Made by a program: the position numbers and the translations under genes
Shown here: positions 18,130 to 26,571 of the stretch, piece after piece
Numbering within the stretch: position 1 is the stretch's first letter
Layout of the letters: every line of letters begins with the position of its first letter
Assembly: GCF_014904705.1 (NCBI RefSeq)
Contig: NZ_JACZCQ010000001.1
Coordinates: 186,001 to 250,000, forward strand
Source: Nisaea sediminum
Lineage (GTDB): Bacteria > Pseudomonadota > Alphaproteobacteria > Thalassobaculales > Thalassobaculaceae
Direction: 5' to 3'
Length of the DNA: 64,000 bases
Notes under the pieces: model-generated
What the model was told of the DNA's origin: nothing
The model's database searches: none
What the model saw: only the letters and a program-made list of their open reading frames with translations

Positions 18130-18798
18130 TCAGAGGCCCAGCAAGCCGGGAAGGCCGCCGAGATCGGGGATCGCCTGGTAGCCGTAGGCCGGATTGCCCG
18201 GACCGTGCCCGCGTTCGACGAACACGCGCCGCCCGATCCTCAGATCGCTTGCGGACATCAGATCATAGCGGAGGCTGGAGGAGACATGCATGAAATGCTC
18301 CGGGCCACAGCCAAGAGTGTCGAACATGTATTCGAAGGCCTGGAGGCGCGGTTTGTAGGCCCGGGCCTGCTCGGCGGTGAGGACCGCATGGAACGGCGCG
18401 CCAAGCAGGTCGACATTGGAGTGGATCTGGCTGTCGGCTGCGTTGGACAGGATGACGAGCGGAAGCTTTTCGGCGACCCGGGCAAGGGGCGCCGGAACAT
18501 CCGGATGCGGGCCCCAGCTGGGCACGGCCTCGACGATCGCATCGGCGTCCTCGCTGCGGAACGCGACTCCACGGCGCTTGCAGGTTCTCTCCAGCGCCCG
18601 GTGAAGAACGTCCGGATAGGGTTTCCAGTCACCGAGCACCTCATCGAACCGGTAGGCGGTGAAATCTTCCAGAAAGGCCGGCATGTCCGCAGGGGATACG
18701 CGATCGGCAAGCCTCTGCCGCGTCACGTCACCAACCCTGAAATTGGTGAGCGTTCCGTAGCAATCGAAGGAAACGAAGCGAATATCGGCCGAGGGCAT
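18130..18798 (-). CDS. Haloacid dehalogenase type II-like hydrolase
   Basis: 222 residues of the HAD superfamily, closest in layout to (S)-2-haloacid dehalogenases. The nucleophile is Asp12 in VSFDCYGTLTNF, followed by the conserved Arg-rich cap, LSNAADS (motif II Ser/Asn) and AYKP (motif III Lys). These enzymes replace halogen by hydroxyl with inversion, although many homologues act on phosphorylated or other substrates. First gene of the four-gene operon; the operator-like palindrome lies 48 bp upstream. Being with a GntR and an amine oxidase, it may not be a true dehalogenase. Confidence 0.8.
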   Translation of the reverse strand: MPSADIRFVSFDCYGTLTNFRVGDVTRQRLADRVSPADMPAFLEDFTAYRFDEVLGDWKPYPDVLHRALERTCKRRGVAFRSEDADAIVEAVPSWGPHPDVPAPLARVAEKLPLVILSNAADSQIHSNVDLLGAPFHAVLTAEQARAYKPRLQAFEYMFDTLGCGPEHFMHVSSSLRYDLMSASDLRIGRRVFVERGHGPGNPAYGYQAIPDLGGLPGLLGL

Positions 18799-18846
18799 GG
18801 GCGGGTCCTGATTGATTGAGAGCAGGCGGAAGCCCTCTTATGTAGG

Positions 18847-18858
18847 ATTGTCGACAAT
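18847..18858. promoter_or_regulatory. FadR-type GntR operator candidate
   Basis: Perfect 12-bp palindrome ATTGTCGACAAT, with a further half site GACAAT at 18861-18866. It lies 49-60 bp upstream of the HAD gene start, within the likely promoter of the operon that encodes the GntR regulator. The T-N-G-T...A-C-N-A pattern is the established FadR-subgroup signature. Confidence 0.65.
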
Positions 18859-18930
18859 ATGACAATGCAGATTCCGAGCCCTTCGTCAGATCTTCCACAC
18901 GCGTTGGCAAGCGGCCGGCCTGAAACGGAA

Positions 18931-18954
18931 CAGCCCGGCCGGAAGGCCGGGCTG
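18931..18954 (-). terminator. Hairpin terminator after the acid phosphatase
   Basis: Perfect 10-bp stem, CAGCCCGGCC and GGCCGGGCTG, closed by GGAA on the plus strand. On the minus strand the hairpin is followed by TTCCGTTTC, a partial U-run. It is 38 bp after the stop of the minus-strand phosphatase gene. Confidence 0.65.
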
Positions 18955-18992
18955 CTGTCAGCATCGAACGGGAAGAGAGTGCCTTCAGAGGC

Positions 18993-19856
18993 TTATTTCG
19001 GGCCTTCCCATTCGTCCATGATCGCGTGCTTCATCGCGCGCTTCTCGGAGCTGGAGGCTTTCCAGTTGTTGTTGATCGCCGCGCCTTCCCATGAGCCGTA
19101 GGTCGGGTTCGCGAACATGATCCACTGCTTGCCCCACATGGCTTGATACTTCTTGTAGGTTTCCAGACGCTCGGAAGGGGAGCCGCCGACATTCTCGTCG
19201 GTGAAGTCGCCGAGATTGTCGCCGAGCTGCAGCAGCACGCGGTAATTGGCCGCGACGGCTTCGCGACGGGGCGTCTTGTTGGAGGACTTCCATTCCTCCT
19301 TCTCGCCGCGCACCAGAACCACATCCGTATCCTCGTCGACGGGATAGCCGAATTTCTTCAGGTTGCCGCGGGTTGCGTCTTCCTCATGGGCCTTGCGGTT
19401 CGAAACGTAGATCACCTTCACGCCCTTGGACTTGGCGTATTTGGTGAATTCCAGCGAGCCCGGAATGACGCGCGAGGTCTGGCTCTCGACGAAGGGCGTC
19501 CAGGTCTTGGAGCTGTAATACTTGTCCTTCTCGACGATCCAGGCCTGGTAGGGCGAGTTATCGAGGACGGTCTCGTCGATATCGAGGATCACGGCCGGCG
19601 GTTTCGACTGGTAGTCGCCTGTCTGTTCCAGCGCGGCCGTCCAGCTTTTGTCGGCCAGTGCCTGGTCGAGACGGACCATGGCGAGCTGATAAAGCGCATA
19701 GGCGTTCGCCTTGTACTCGACCGCGTTCTGCACCCAGTAGGTGGCGTTCAGGCCGTCATTGGCGGGGATGTCTTCGGCCTGGACCGTCGCGGCGCCGAAA
19801 GAAAGGAAGGCGGCTGCGGCACTCGCCAGCACCGTTGTTCTGAAATGGCGTTGCAT
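18993..19856 (-). CDS. Secreted class C-type acid phosphatase, lipoprotein e(P4)/5'-nucleotidase family
   Basis: 287 residues. A Sec signal peptide ends at ATVQA|ED, so the product is periplasmic; there is no lipobox cysteine. The DDDD-superfamily motif is LDIDETVLDNSPYQ (catalytic Asp pair), with VIYVSNRKAHEE and a later LGDNLGDF supplying the other acidic residues. Members hydrolyse NMN, 5'-nucleotides and other monophosphates, supplying phosphate or nucleosides. Family e(P4) proteins are lipoproteins; this one appears soluble. Monocistronic, with a hairpin terminator downstream. Confidence 0.87.
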   Translation of the reverse strand: MQRHFRTTVLASAAAAFLSFGAATVQAEDIPANDGLNATYWVQNAVEYKANAYALYQLAMVRLDQALADKSWTAALEQTGDYQSKPPAVILDIDETVLDNSPYQAWIVEKDKYYSSKTWTPFVESQTSRVIPGSLEFTKYAKSKGVKVIYVSNRKAHEEDATRGNLKKFGYPVDEDTDVVLVRGEKEEWKSSNKTPRREAVAANYRVLLQLGDNLGDFTDENVGGSPSERLETYKKYQAMWGKQWIMFANPTYGSWEGAAINNNWKASSSEKRAMKHAIMDEWEGPK

Positions 19857-20035
19857 CGTGAAACCCTTTCGCTATCCGGGCCCGGGAGTCGTTCGTCGCT
19901 TCCGAGCGGAGGCATGCTGTCACAAAAGCGCAATATTTTACCAGCGGGTTTAATTCTTGTCCCGCCGTGCCCGGCTTGCTCCTGCCTTCGTTTGGCGCGA
20001 AGCTTTCTCGGCATGTGCGGCAGAGGATTTGAGAG

Positions 20036-20647
20036 ATGGCGGAAAGCGAAACCGTGTCCTTCACCCAGATGAAGGACGGAACGAAAGAGGATTACGAACT
20101 CCTCGAGCGGCTTGAGGAGCCATACCGGGCGGAAACGGCGGATCGTCTGCTCAAGGAGCTCGCGGCTCAGGCGAACGACACGCTCGCCGGCTACAAGATC
20201 ACACGGCTCGAACACGGCCTGCAGTCCGCCACAAGGGCGCGGCGTGACGGTGCCGATACCGACTGGGTCGTCGCGGCTCTGCTGCACGATATCGGAGACC
20301 GCCTGGCGCCGCAGAACCACGATCGGATGGCGGCGGAGATCCTGCGTCCGTTCGTCCGGGAAGAAGTGGCCTGGGTCGTGGAGCACCATGGTCTGTTCCA
20401 ATCCTACTATTACGGACATCACTACGGCTGGGATCGCGATGCCCGCGATCGCTTCAGGGACCATCCCTGCTACGCGAGCTGCGCCGATTTTTGCGAGCGC
20501 TGGGACCAATCGAGTTTCGATCCGGATTACGAGAGCGATCCTTTGGACTCCTTCGTCGAGGAGGTGCGTGCGGTTTTTGCCCGCAAGGCCTATAATCCGT
20601 CTGTCATCCGGGCCGGAGAGGTCACCGGGCTGCCAGCGACAATCTGA
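20036..20647 (+). CDS. HD-domain protein resembling mixed-valent diiron oxygenases (PhnZ-like)
   Basis: 203 residues. The metal-ligand order is H60 (RLEHGLQSATRAR), H84-D85 (ALLHDIGD), H95 (NHDRMAAEILR), H117/H118 (VVEHHGLF) and D157 (CERWDQSSFD). The six-ligand pattern, the LEHxLQxA motif and the 24-residue spacing from the first His to the HD pair are those of the PhnZ/TmpB group of HD oxygenases rather than simple phosphohydrolases. PhnZ cleaves the C-P bond of a hydroxylated phosphonate; no phosphonate genes are nearby, so the substrate is open. It lies alone between a divergent phosphatase gene and the bacterioferritin gene. Confidence 0.75.
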   Translation: MAESETVSFTQMKDGTKEDYELLERLEEPYRAETADRLLKELAAQANDTLAGYKITRLEHGLQSATRARRDGADTDWVVAALLHDIGDRLAPQNHDRMAAEILRPFVREEVAWVVEHHGLFQSYYYGHHYGWDRDARDRFRDHPCYASCADFCERWDQSSFDPDYESDPLDSFVEEVRAVFARKAYNPSVIRAGEVTGLPATI

Positions 20648-20774
20648 CCAATGGTGGAAACCCCGTCACAAACCCAATTCATGTTGGCCTGCCCAGAGAC
20701 GGATGGAACAAATTTGACGATGAGGCATTGGCTTCTGTAGACCCCTTTACTGGATACCGAAAGGAAGTGCCGAA

Positions 20775-21266
20775 ATGGCTAAGAAGAAGACGCTGGCGAA
20801 CCTTCAGAAGGCGCTGTGCATGGAACTGACCGCCGCGCACCAGTATCAGCTTCATGCCCATGTTCTGGACGATTGGGGGATCGATCTTCTGGCGGCCGAG
20901 ATGCGCGAGGAAATGCAGGAAGAGCTCGGTCACTCCGATGCCTTTATCGAGCGCATCATGTTCCTCAAGGGCGATGCCGAGCTGAAATTCGACAAGATCC
21001 CGGCCCGGGCGCAGAGTCTGAAAGACATGTTCCAGGCCGATCTCGACGACGAGCGAGGCGCGATCAAGTTTTATACCGAGGCTGCCGCACAGGCTCAGGA
21101 AGATGGCGATATCGGCTCGCGCGTGCTGTTCGAAAAGATCGCGCTTGACGAGGAAGGCCATATGTCCTGGCTGGAGCTGCAGCTCGATCTGATCGGCCGC
21201 ATGGGCGAGCCCGCCTATATCGCCAAGCATATTTCTGCCCCCGGAGCGGGTTCCGACGAAGAGTAA
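20775..21266 (+). CDS. Bacterioferritin-like ferritin lacking the heme-ligand methionine
   Basis: 163 residues. The diiron ferroxidase ligands are all present (E17, E50, H53, E93, E126, H129; E. coli numbering is one higher). The residue that should be Met52, the heme axial ligand, is Leu51 in EELGHSDAFIERIMFLKG. It therefore probably stores iron and detoxifies H2O2 or O2 as a four-helix-bundle 24-mer but cannot bind heme in the usual way, unless it co-assembles with a heme-binding paralogue. RBS GGAAG lies upstream of the ATG. A short hairpin follows the stop. Confidence 0.85.
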   Translation: MAKKKTLANLQKALCMELTAAHQYQLHAHVLDDWGIDLLAAEMREEMQEELGHSDAFIERIMFLKGDAELKFDKIPARAQSLKDMFQADLDDERGAIKFYTEAAAQAQEDGDIGSRVLFEKIALDEEGHMSWLELQLDLIGRMGEPAYIAKHISAPGAGSDEE

Positions 21267-21282
21267 GGCGGGCAGTCCCGCC
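21267..21282 (+). terminator. Short hairpin after the bacterioferritin gene
   Basis: Stem GGCGGG/CCCGCC with CAGT loop begins directly after the stop codon. No U-run follows, so termination efficiency is uncertain. Confidence 0.4.
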
Positions 21283-21424
21283 GGTCTGCGCCTCCCCACT
21301 GCCGGCGTTAATGCGCGGTTAGGAATGCGTAGTTAACATGGGTCCAAAAGCGTCCCCGCATGCCGTTGGCGGGCGGGGCCGCCCCTATGTTAGTCGCCGC
21401 GTTGATTACGAGACCCAGGCCGGA

Positions 21425-24100
21425 ATGCAGGAAAAGCCAATAGAGGGTCGCAACGACCCTTTGCCGGACAGCGGTGCAGGACAGCCCGGGTCTGGCCGGG
21501 GCGGAGCGCGCATAACGGTTGCCCTTGTAGCCGTGGCGATGTTGCTCGTGCTCGGAGCGGATATCTATTTCGTCGCCCGTCAAAATGCCGAGAACGAAAA
21601 GCGGCATGTCGAGATTCTGACTTCCGAAACGCAGGAAGCGGCGAACGCGTTGGCACAGCTCATCACGGAGCGCCAGCGGATGATCGAAACCTTCGCCATC
21701 GACAACGAAGACCTGCTTGCCGAATACGCGCAAGCGGTCGAAGACGAGGGACTTCGACGCCGGATCGATGAGCGCCTGGAGCGCTGGTTCCCCGGCTATT
21801 TCACTTTCACTTTGGCGAATACGGATGGAGTGGACATCGTCGACGATCTGGAAGGGTTCGTCGGCGCGGCCTGTCAGCAGAACATCAAGACCTACCTGTC
21901 CCGCCTGTTCGGGACCGGCTTGGATGCCAGATACGAAACCGTCATTCATCCCCAGGCCCATAATTACCATTTCGATGTCATGGCGCCGTGGCGCAGCGGA
22001 GAGGATTTGAACGGGGTCTTCTTCGTCAGTTTCTATCCCGACATTCTGCAATCCCTGATCAAGTCGTATCAGAGCCCCGGCCATAAGCTGGTCCTGGTCC
22101 ACCGGGATCGCGATCATCTCATCGAGGTCAGCGCAGACGGCACGCGAGATGTTTTCGGCGCGCATCGCGATATCACGATGCGTGCCGAGGAGATTGCCGA
22201 AATCAGGGCGATCCGGGACATCCCCGGTTCGCTCTGGCGCCTGGCGGGATATGTGGAGCCCGGCCTTGTTGCCCGCGAGAACGCGGAAAACTGGCGGATT
22301 GCCGCATTCTTCGCACTTTTCGTGCTGGCCGCCGGCGGCCTCAGTCTGGCAAAGATTCTGTCGCTTGACCGGGCGCAGGCACGTGCCTGGTCAGACCTGC
22401 ATATCTCCAACAGACATCTGGCGGAATTGGCAAAAGCCCAGGCCGCGCTGCGTGAGGCGGCGGAGAGCGGAGAGAACGCGAAGGCGCAGTTCCTCGCGTC
22501 GATGAGCCATGAAATCCGTACACCGCTCAACGCGATCATCGGGCTGACGGACCTCACTCTGAAAACCGGTCTTTCCGAGCATCAGCGCGACCATCTCACG
22601 CGTGTCGCCCGCGCCGGCCGCTCTTTGCTCGCCCTGATCAACGATATTCTGGACTTCTCCAAGATCGAGGCCGGGAAGCTGCAGATCGAGTCGATCGAGT
22701 TCGATATCGACGAGGTGCTCGAAAATCTCGTCACCGTCGTGAGCACCAAGATCGAGGAAAATGCCGACGAGCTCGTGATTGCGGTCGACCGGAACATTCC
22801 ATCCGCGTTGCGCGGCGATCCGCTGCGTCTCGGACAGGTTTTGATCAACCTTGCCGGCAATGCCGCGAAGTTCACCCAGCGCGGCGAGATCGTCGTCGAT
22901 GTGGCGCGGGCGGTCGAAGACGATCGGGAATGGCTGAAAATTTCGGTGCGCGACAGCGGCATCGGCATGTCCGAGGCGCAGGTCGAGCGGCTCTTCCGGC
23001 CATTCACGCAGGCGGATCAGTCGGTGACCAGGACCCATGGAGGGACCGGGCTCGGACTCAGCATCTCGCGCGAACTGGTGGAGGCCATGGGCGGCACCAT
23101 CGGGGTGGAAAGCGTGCCAGGTGAAGGCAGCCATTTCTTCTTCCGAGTGCCTTACGAGCCGGTCGAAGGGGCGGTGCCCCGGCGCAGCTTCGAAGGCATC
23201 GATCCGCGGGCGACGAAGGTCCTCGTTGTCGATGACAGCCGCGTGGTGCGCGATACTCTGAGAGAGGCGCTATCCAGCCTCCGCTTCAAGGTTGACGTGG
23301 CCGAGTCCGGTTCCGAAGCGCTCGATATGTACAGGAAGGCTCAGGTGCAGGCGCCCTATTCGGTCGTCCTCTTGGACTGGCGGATGCCGGAAATCGACGG
23401 GATCGAAACCATCCGACGCATCGGGTCGGAAAACGCGGAGATGCAGGTCCCCGCGATCATCATGATCTCCGCGGAAGACATGCAGGGGATTGCAGGCGAG
23501 CTCAAAACACTCGGTGTCGAGCACTTCGTCCAGAAGCCGATCAATACGTCCTTCCTGATCGACACGATGATGGCGTTCTTCGAGACCGGATCGGATCGCC
23601 GACCGATAGGCGCGCCCCTGGGCGCAGCGAGCGGCGGACCGCGCGCGGAGGCGGCCGATATCCATCTGCTCCTCGCCGAGGATGTCGAGCTGAACCGCAT
23701 GGTTGCCCTCGGCGTGCTCCAGAACGCGGGCATGACGGCGGACGTGGCGGAGAACGGAAAGCAGGTTCTCGAGATCCTGGAACGGGAGGGCCCGGACAGA
23801 TATGCCGCCGTCCTGATGGATATCGAGATGCCGGAAATGGATGGTCTGACGGCAACAAGGAAGATCCGCGGGGAATTAGGATTCAGGGATCTGCCGGTGA
23901 TCGCCATGACGGCGCATGCCCTCGCCGAGGAGCGCGAGCGTTGCCGCGAGGCCGGAATGGACGCGCATATCAGCAAACCTTTCGAGGCTGCCGAGCTGAT
24001 CTCGACGATCAACAGATTCGCGGCGAAATCCCGTGCCGGGGGAATGGCCTCCCGCGACGAGGTGTCGACCTCGATCTGGACGCGGTTACCGCGCGCCTGA
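21425..24100 (+). CDS. Membrane hybrid sensor histidine kinase with two receiver domains
   Basis: 891 residues from ATG 21425; an in-frame ATG at 21338 would add 29 low-complexity residues, and neither start has a clear RBS. Order: TM1 (ITVALVAVAMLLVLGADIYF), periplasmic sensor of about 230 residues (dCache-like, unidentified ligand), TM2 (IAAFFALFVLAAGGLSLA), coiled coil, HisKA with FLASMSHEIRTPLNAIIG (phospho-His), HATPase (GNAAKFTQRGEI, GTGLGLSIS), REC1 (VDDSRVVRD, LLDWRMPEIDG) and REC2 (LAEDVELNR, LMDIEMPEMDG). Both receivers keep the acceptor Asp and conserved Lys. There is no Hpt domain, so a separate phosphotransfer protein is probably needed. It precedes the ABC importer operon, but a link is not shown. 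Confidence 0.9.
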   Translation: MQEKPIEGRNDPLPDSGAGQPGSGRGGARITVALVAVAMLLVLGADIYFVARQNAENEKRHVEILTSETQEAANALAQLITERQRMIETFAIDNEDLLAEYAQAVEDEGLRRRIDERLERWFPGYFTFTLANTDGVDIVDDLEGFVGAACQQNIKTYLSRLFGTGLDARYETVIHPQAHNYHFDVMAPWRSGEDLNGVFFVSFYPDILQSLIKSYQSPGHKLVLVHRDRDHLIEVSADGTRDVFGAHRDITMRAEEIAEIRAIRDIPGSLWRLAGYVEPGLVARENAENWRIAAFFALFVLAAGGLSLAKILSLDRAQARAWSDLHISNRHLAELAKAQAALREAAESGENAKAQFLASMSHEIRTPLNAIIGLTDLTLKTGLSEHQRDHLTRVARAGRSLLALINDILDFSKIEAGKLQIESIEFDIDEVLENLVTVVSTKIEENADELVIAVDRNIPSALRGDPLRLGQVLINLAGNAAKFTQRGEIVVDVARAVEDDREWLKISVRDSGIGMSEAQVERLFRPFTQADQSVTRTHGGTGLGLSISRELVEAMGGTIGVESVPGEGSHFFFRVPYEPVEGAVPRRSFEGIDPRATKVLVVDDSRVVRDTLREALSSLRFKVDVAESGSEALDMYRKAQVQAPYSVVLLDWRMPEIDGIETIRRIGSENAEMQVPAIIMISAEDMQGIAGELKTLGVEHFVQKPINTSFLIDTMMAFFETGSDRRPIGAPLGAASGGPRAEAADIHLLLAEDVELNRMVALGVLQNAGMTADVAENGKQVLEILEREGPDRYAAVLMDIEMPEMDGLTATRKIRGELGFRDLPVIAMTAHALAEERERCREAGMDAHISKPFEAAELISTINRFAAKSRAGGMASRDEVSTSIWTRLPRA

Positions 24101-24419
24101 TGCTGCCGCCGGAGACCGAGTGAGCCTGATCGATCGCGTGGCCGCCGTTTCTTGCTGGCCTGATGAATAAATAGCTATGACGGTCGGATGTTTCCGGTTC
24201 CGGTTTCGAATGCTGCGCCGCACACTAAATTTACGCGGAAATGCGCGAACGAATCACCTATGCGCGTGCGAGCGAACAGGTTAGGCAACAATTCATGCTG
24301 GTCTGGACGTCATAAAAGCGTCATCGTACTGCATCGCAAAATTAATGAACGCAGAATAGCGTCGATCAATCCGGACCTCGGGTGGGGGGTCTGGTTCGAA
24401 CAATTCCTTGGGGGACTTC
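24101..24419. other. 319-bp intergenic region before the ABC importer operon
   Basis: AT-richer than the flanking genes. No gene, tRNA or strong hairpin was found. It must hold the promoter of the five-gene importer operon, but no -35/-10 or sigma-54 motif was convincing by eye. Confidence 0.5.
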
Positions 24420-26468
24420 ATGGGAAAATCGTTTCTATTCGCGGGCGTAGCACTTTGCGCCTTTGTGGGTTCGGCGCTTGCCGATTGCCCGAAAATCACC
24501 GTCGCCGACATGAAGGGCGTGAAGGCAGGGGCCTTCCCCCAGCAGTACGAGCTGGCCGAATTCGAGGGCGCCGCAGGCTGCAAGCTGAGCTTCGCCGGCA
24601 ATCCGAAAGCGGACGAGCTGAACGGCAAGATCCAGGGCAACGGCGCGCTGCCGCCGCTCGCCGAGCGTCTTCCGGAAGAGCCGCTTGTGGTCGTGCCTTA
24701 CAGTGAGATCGGCAAGTATGGCGGCGTGCTCGACGGTCTGTCGAACGCACCGGAAGCCGGGACCTCCGACCTGCTCTCCGTGCGCCATGTCAGCCTCGTG
24801 CGCTACAGCGACGATCTGGCGACCATCGTGCCGAACGTCGCCAAGAGCTGGGAGTGGAACGCCGACTTCACCAAGCTGACGCTGAAGCTGCGCAAGGGAC
24901 ACAAATGGTCCGACGGTGCGCCCTTCACGTCCGAGGATGTGAAGTTCTGGTACGACGACATGGTGTTCGACGAGAACATCATCAAGAAGCCGAAGGACTA
25001 CGTGCTGGTCGGCGGCAAGCGGATGACCGTCGAGGCGCCGGACGCGCAGACCGTCGTCTTCAATCTGCCGGCGCCGAAGCCGGGCCTGCTCGCCCACTTC
25101 GCCACGCACTATTCCCAGCCCTTCATGCCGAAGCATTTCCTCGGCCAGTTCCATCCGAAATACAACCCGGACGCCGACAAGAAGGCGAAGGAGCTGGGCT
25201 ACGAGAACGGCTATGCCGTGATCTCCGCCTATTACGGCAACTCGGACTGGACCGACACCCCGACCATCATGCTGTCGGACCCGGCCAAGGCGCCGAAGAT
25301 GCCGAAAGGCGTCTACCCGACGCTTGAGTCGCACATCGTCGTCGCGGAAACCACCGAAGGCCGTCACCTGGTGGCGAACCCGTATTTCCACATGGTCGAT
25401 ACGGCAGGCAACCAGCTGCCCTACATCAACGAGATCGACGAGGTGCACATCAACGAGAACGAGGTGCGCATCCTGAAGGCGGTCAACGGCGAGATCGACT
25501 ACAAGTCGCAGTCGATGCAGCTTCCGTCGGCGCCGATCCTGCTCGAGAACCAGGAGAAGGGCGGCTACACCGTCGATCTGAAGCCGACCATCGCGATGCC
25601 GACATTCGCCTTCAACGTCACCTCGCCGGACGAGGAGAAGCGCAAGGTCTTCGGAGATCTCAAGTTCCGCCAGGCGATGTCCGTCGCCATGAACCGCGAC
25701 GAGATCAACGAGGTCGCCTTTTTCGGCCTCGGCAAGCCGAAGCAGTATGTCGCCTTTTCCCCGACGCCGAAATTCGTTGATCCGAAATGGGAGTCCCACT
25801 ACGCCCAGTATGATCCGGACCTGGCGAAGAAGCTGCTCGATGAGGTCGGTGTCGTCGACAAGGACGGCGACGGCGCGCGCGATCTTCCGAACGGTGCCCC
25901 GCTGGTGCTGAACCTGCAGTTCGCCACCCAGGGCATGCCGGGCCAGGTCGCGGAACTGGTTGCGCAGCACTGGACCAATGTCGGGATCAAGAGCACGGTC
26001 AAGGAAGTGACCCCGGACGAGTACCGCTCGGCCCAGTCCTCCAACCAGCTCGATGTCATCATGTGGCAGAAGGGTCAGCCGCTCGCGATTGTCCTCGGCA
26101 ACTCGGAACTGTTCCAGCCGCCGTTCGAGAACTATTTCGGTGGCCGCGCGGGCATGCTGTGGGCGGAATATGTCGACAGCAAGGGCACCAAGGGCGTAAA
26201 GCCGCCGGCCTATGTCGACGAGATGCTTGCCGACATCGACGCCTTCCAGTCGACCCTGGTCGGCTCCCCGGAAAGCGACAAGATCGGTCAGCGTCTGGTG
26301 AAGAACATGACCGAGAACCTGCTCTTCCTCGGCACGGTCCAGGCACCGAACCCGATCTATCACCGCAACGCGGTGAAGAACTTCCCGGAGTTCAAGACCT
26401 GGTCCTACGAGTACTACCGGACCTACCCCTATCGTCCGCAGCAATGGTTCCTTGCTGACGAAGGCTGA
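24420..26468 (+). CDS. ABC transporter substrate-binding protein, family 5 (peptide/opine/nickel type)
   Basis: 682 residues; ATG with GGGGGA upstream. A signal peptide, MGKSFLFAGVALCAFVGSALA, is cleaved before DC. The SBP_bac_5 domain is recognised by PNVAKSWEWNADFTKLTLKL, RKGHKWSDGAPFTSEDVKFW and the C-terminal lobe RQAMSVAMNRDEIN. It is about 150 residues longer than DppA, with extra N-terminal sequence, and resembles the long YejA-like subgroup. It captures a peptide or similar ligand in the periplasm for the importer encoded next. Ligand unknown. Confidence 0.9.
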   Translation: MGKSFLFAGVALCAFVGSALADCPKITVADMKGVKAGAFPQQYELAEFEGAAGCKLSFAGNPKADELNGKIQGNGALPPLAERLPEEPLVVVPYSEIGKYGGVLDGLSNAPEAGTSDLLSVRHVSLVRYSDDLATIVPNVAKSWEWNADFTKLTLKLRKGHKWSDGAPFTSEDVKFWYDDMVFDENIIKKPKDYVLVGGKRMTVEAPDAQTVVFNLPAPKPGLLAHFATHYSQPFMPKHFLGQFHPKYNPDADKKAKELGYENGYAVISAYYGNSDWTDTPTIMLSDPAKAPKMPKGVYPTLESHIVVAETTEGRHLVANPYFHMVDTAGNQLPYINEIDEVHINENEVRILKAVNGEIDYKSQSMQLPSAPILLENQEKGGYTVDLKPTIAMPTFAFNVTSPDEEKRKVFGDLKFRQAMSVAMNRDEINEVAFFGLGKPKQYVAFSPTPKFVDPKWESHYAQYDPDLAKKLLDEVGVVDKDGDGARDLPNGAPLVLNLQFATQGMPGQVAELVAQHWTNVGIKSTVKEVTPDEYRSAQSSNQLDVIMWQKGQPLAIVLGNSELFQPPFENYFGGRAGMLWAEYVDSKGTKGVKPPAYVDEMLADIDAFQSTLVGSPESDKIGQRLVKNMTENLLFLGTVQAPNPIYHRNAVKNFPEFKTWSYEYYRTYPYRPQQWFLADEG

Positions 26469-26477
26469 TCTCCGCGC

Positions 26478-26557
26478 GGCGGGACCGGGGTCTCCCGGTC
26501 CCGCCTGCGTCGGCTTTAGATCGATGACCTCGAAAGATCGGTCGATCTAAGACCGAC
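26478..26557 (+). promoter_or_regulatory. Two tandem hairpins between the binding-protein and permease genes
   Basis: First hairpin: GGCGGGACCGGG (26478-26489) pairs perfectly with CCCGGTCCCGCC (26494-26505) across GTCT. Second: 16-base arms at 26509-26524 and 26542-26557 pair with two mismatches across 17 bases. No U-run follows either. Such structures commonly protect the binding-protein mRNA or partly attenuate read-through, giving more binding protein than permease; that role is inference. Confidence 0.55.
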
Positions 26558-26571
26558 GGAGGTGGGGATAT

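Noticed and set aside
18130-18798. HAD gene as firm evidence of haloacid degradation
   Set aside because: HAD type II homologues often act on other substrates, and the operon partners point to amine metabolism.
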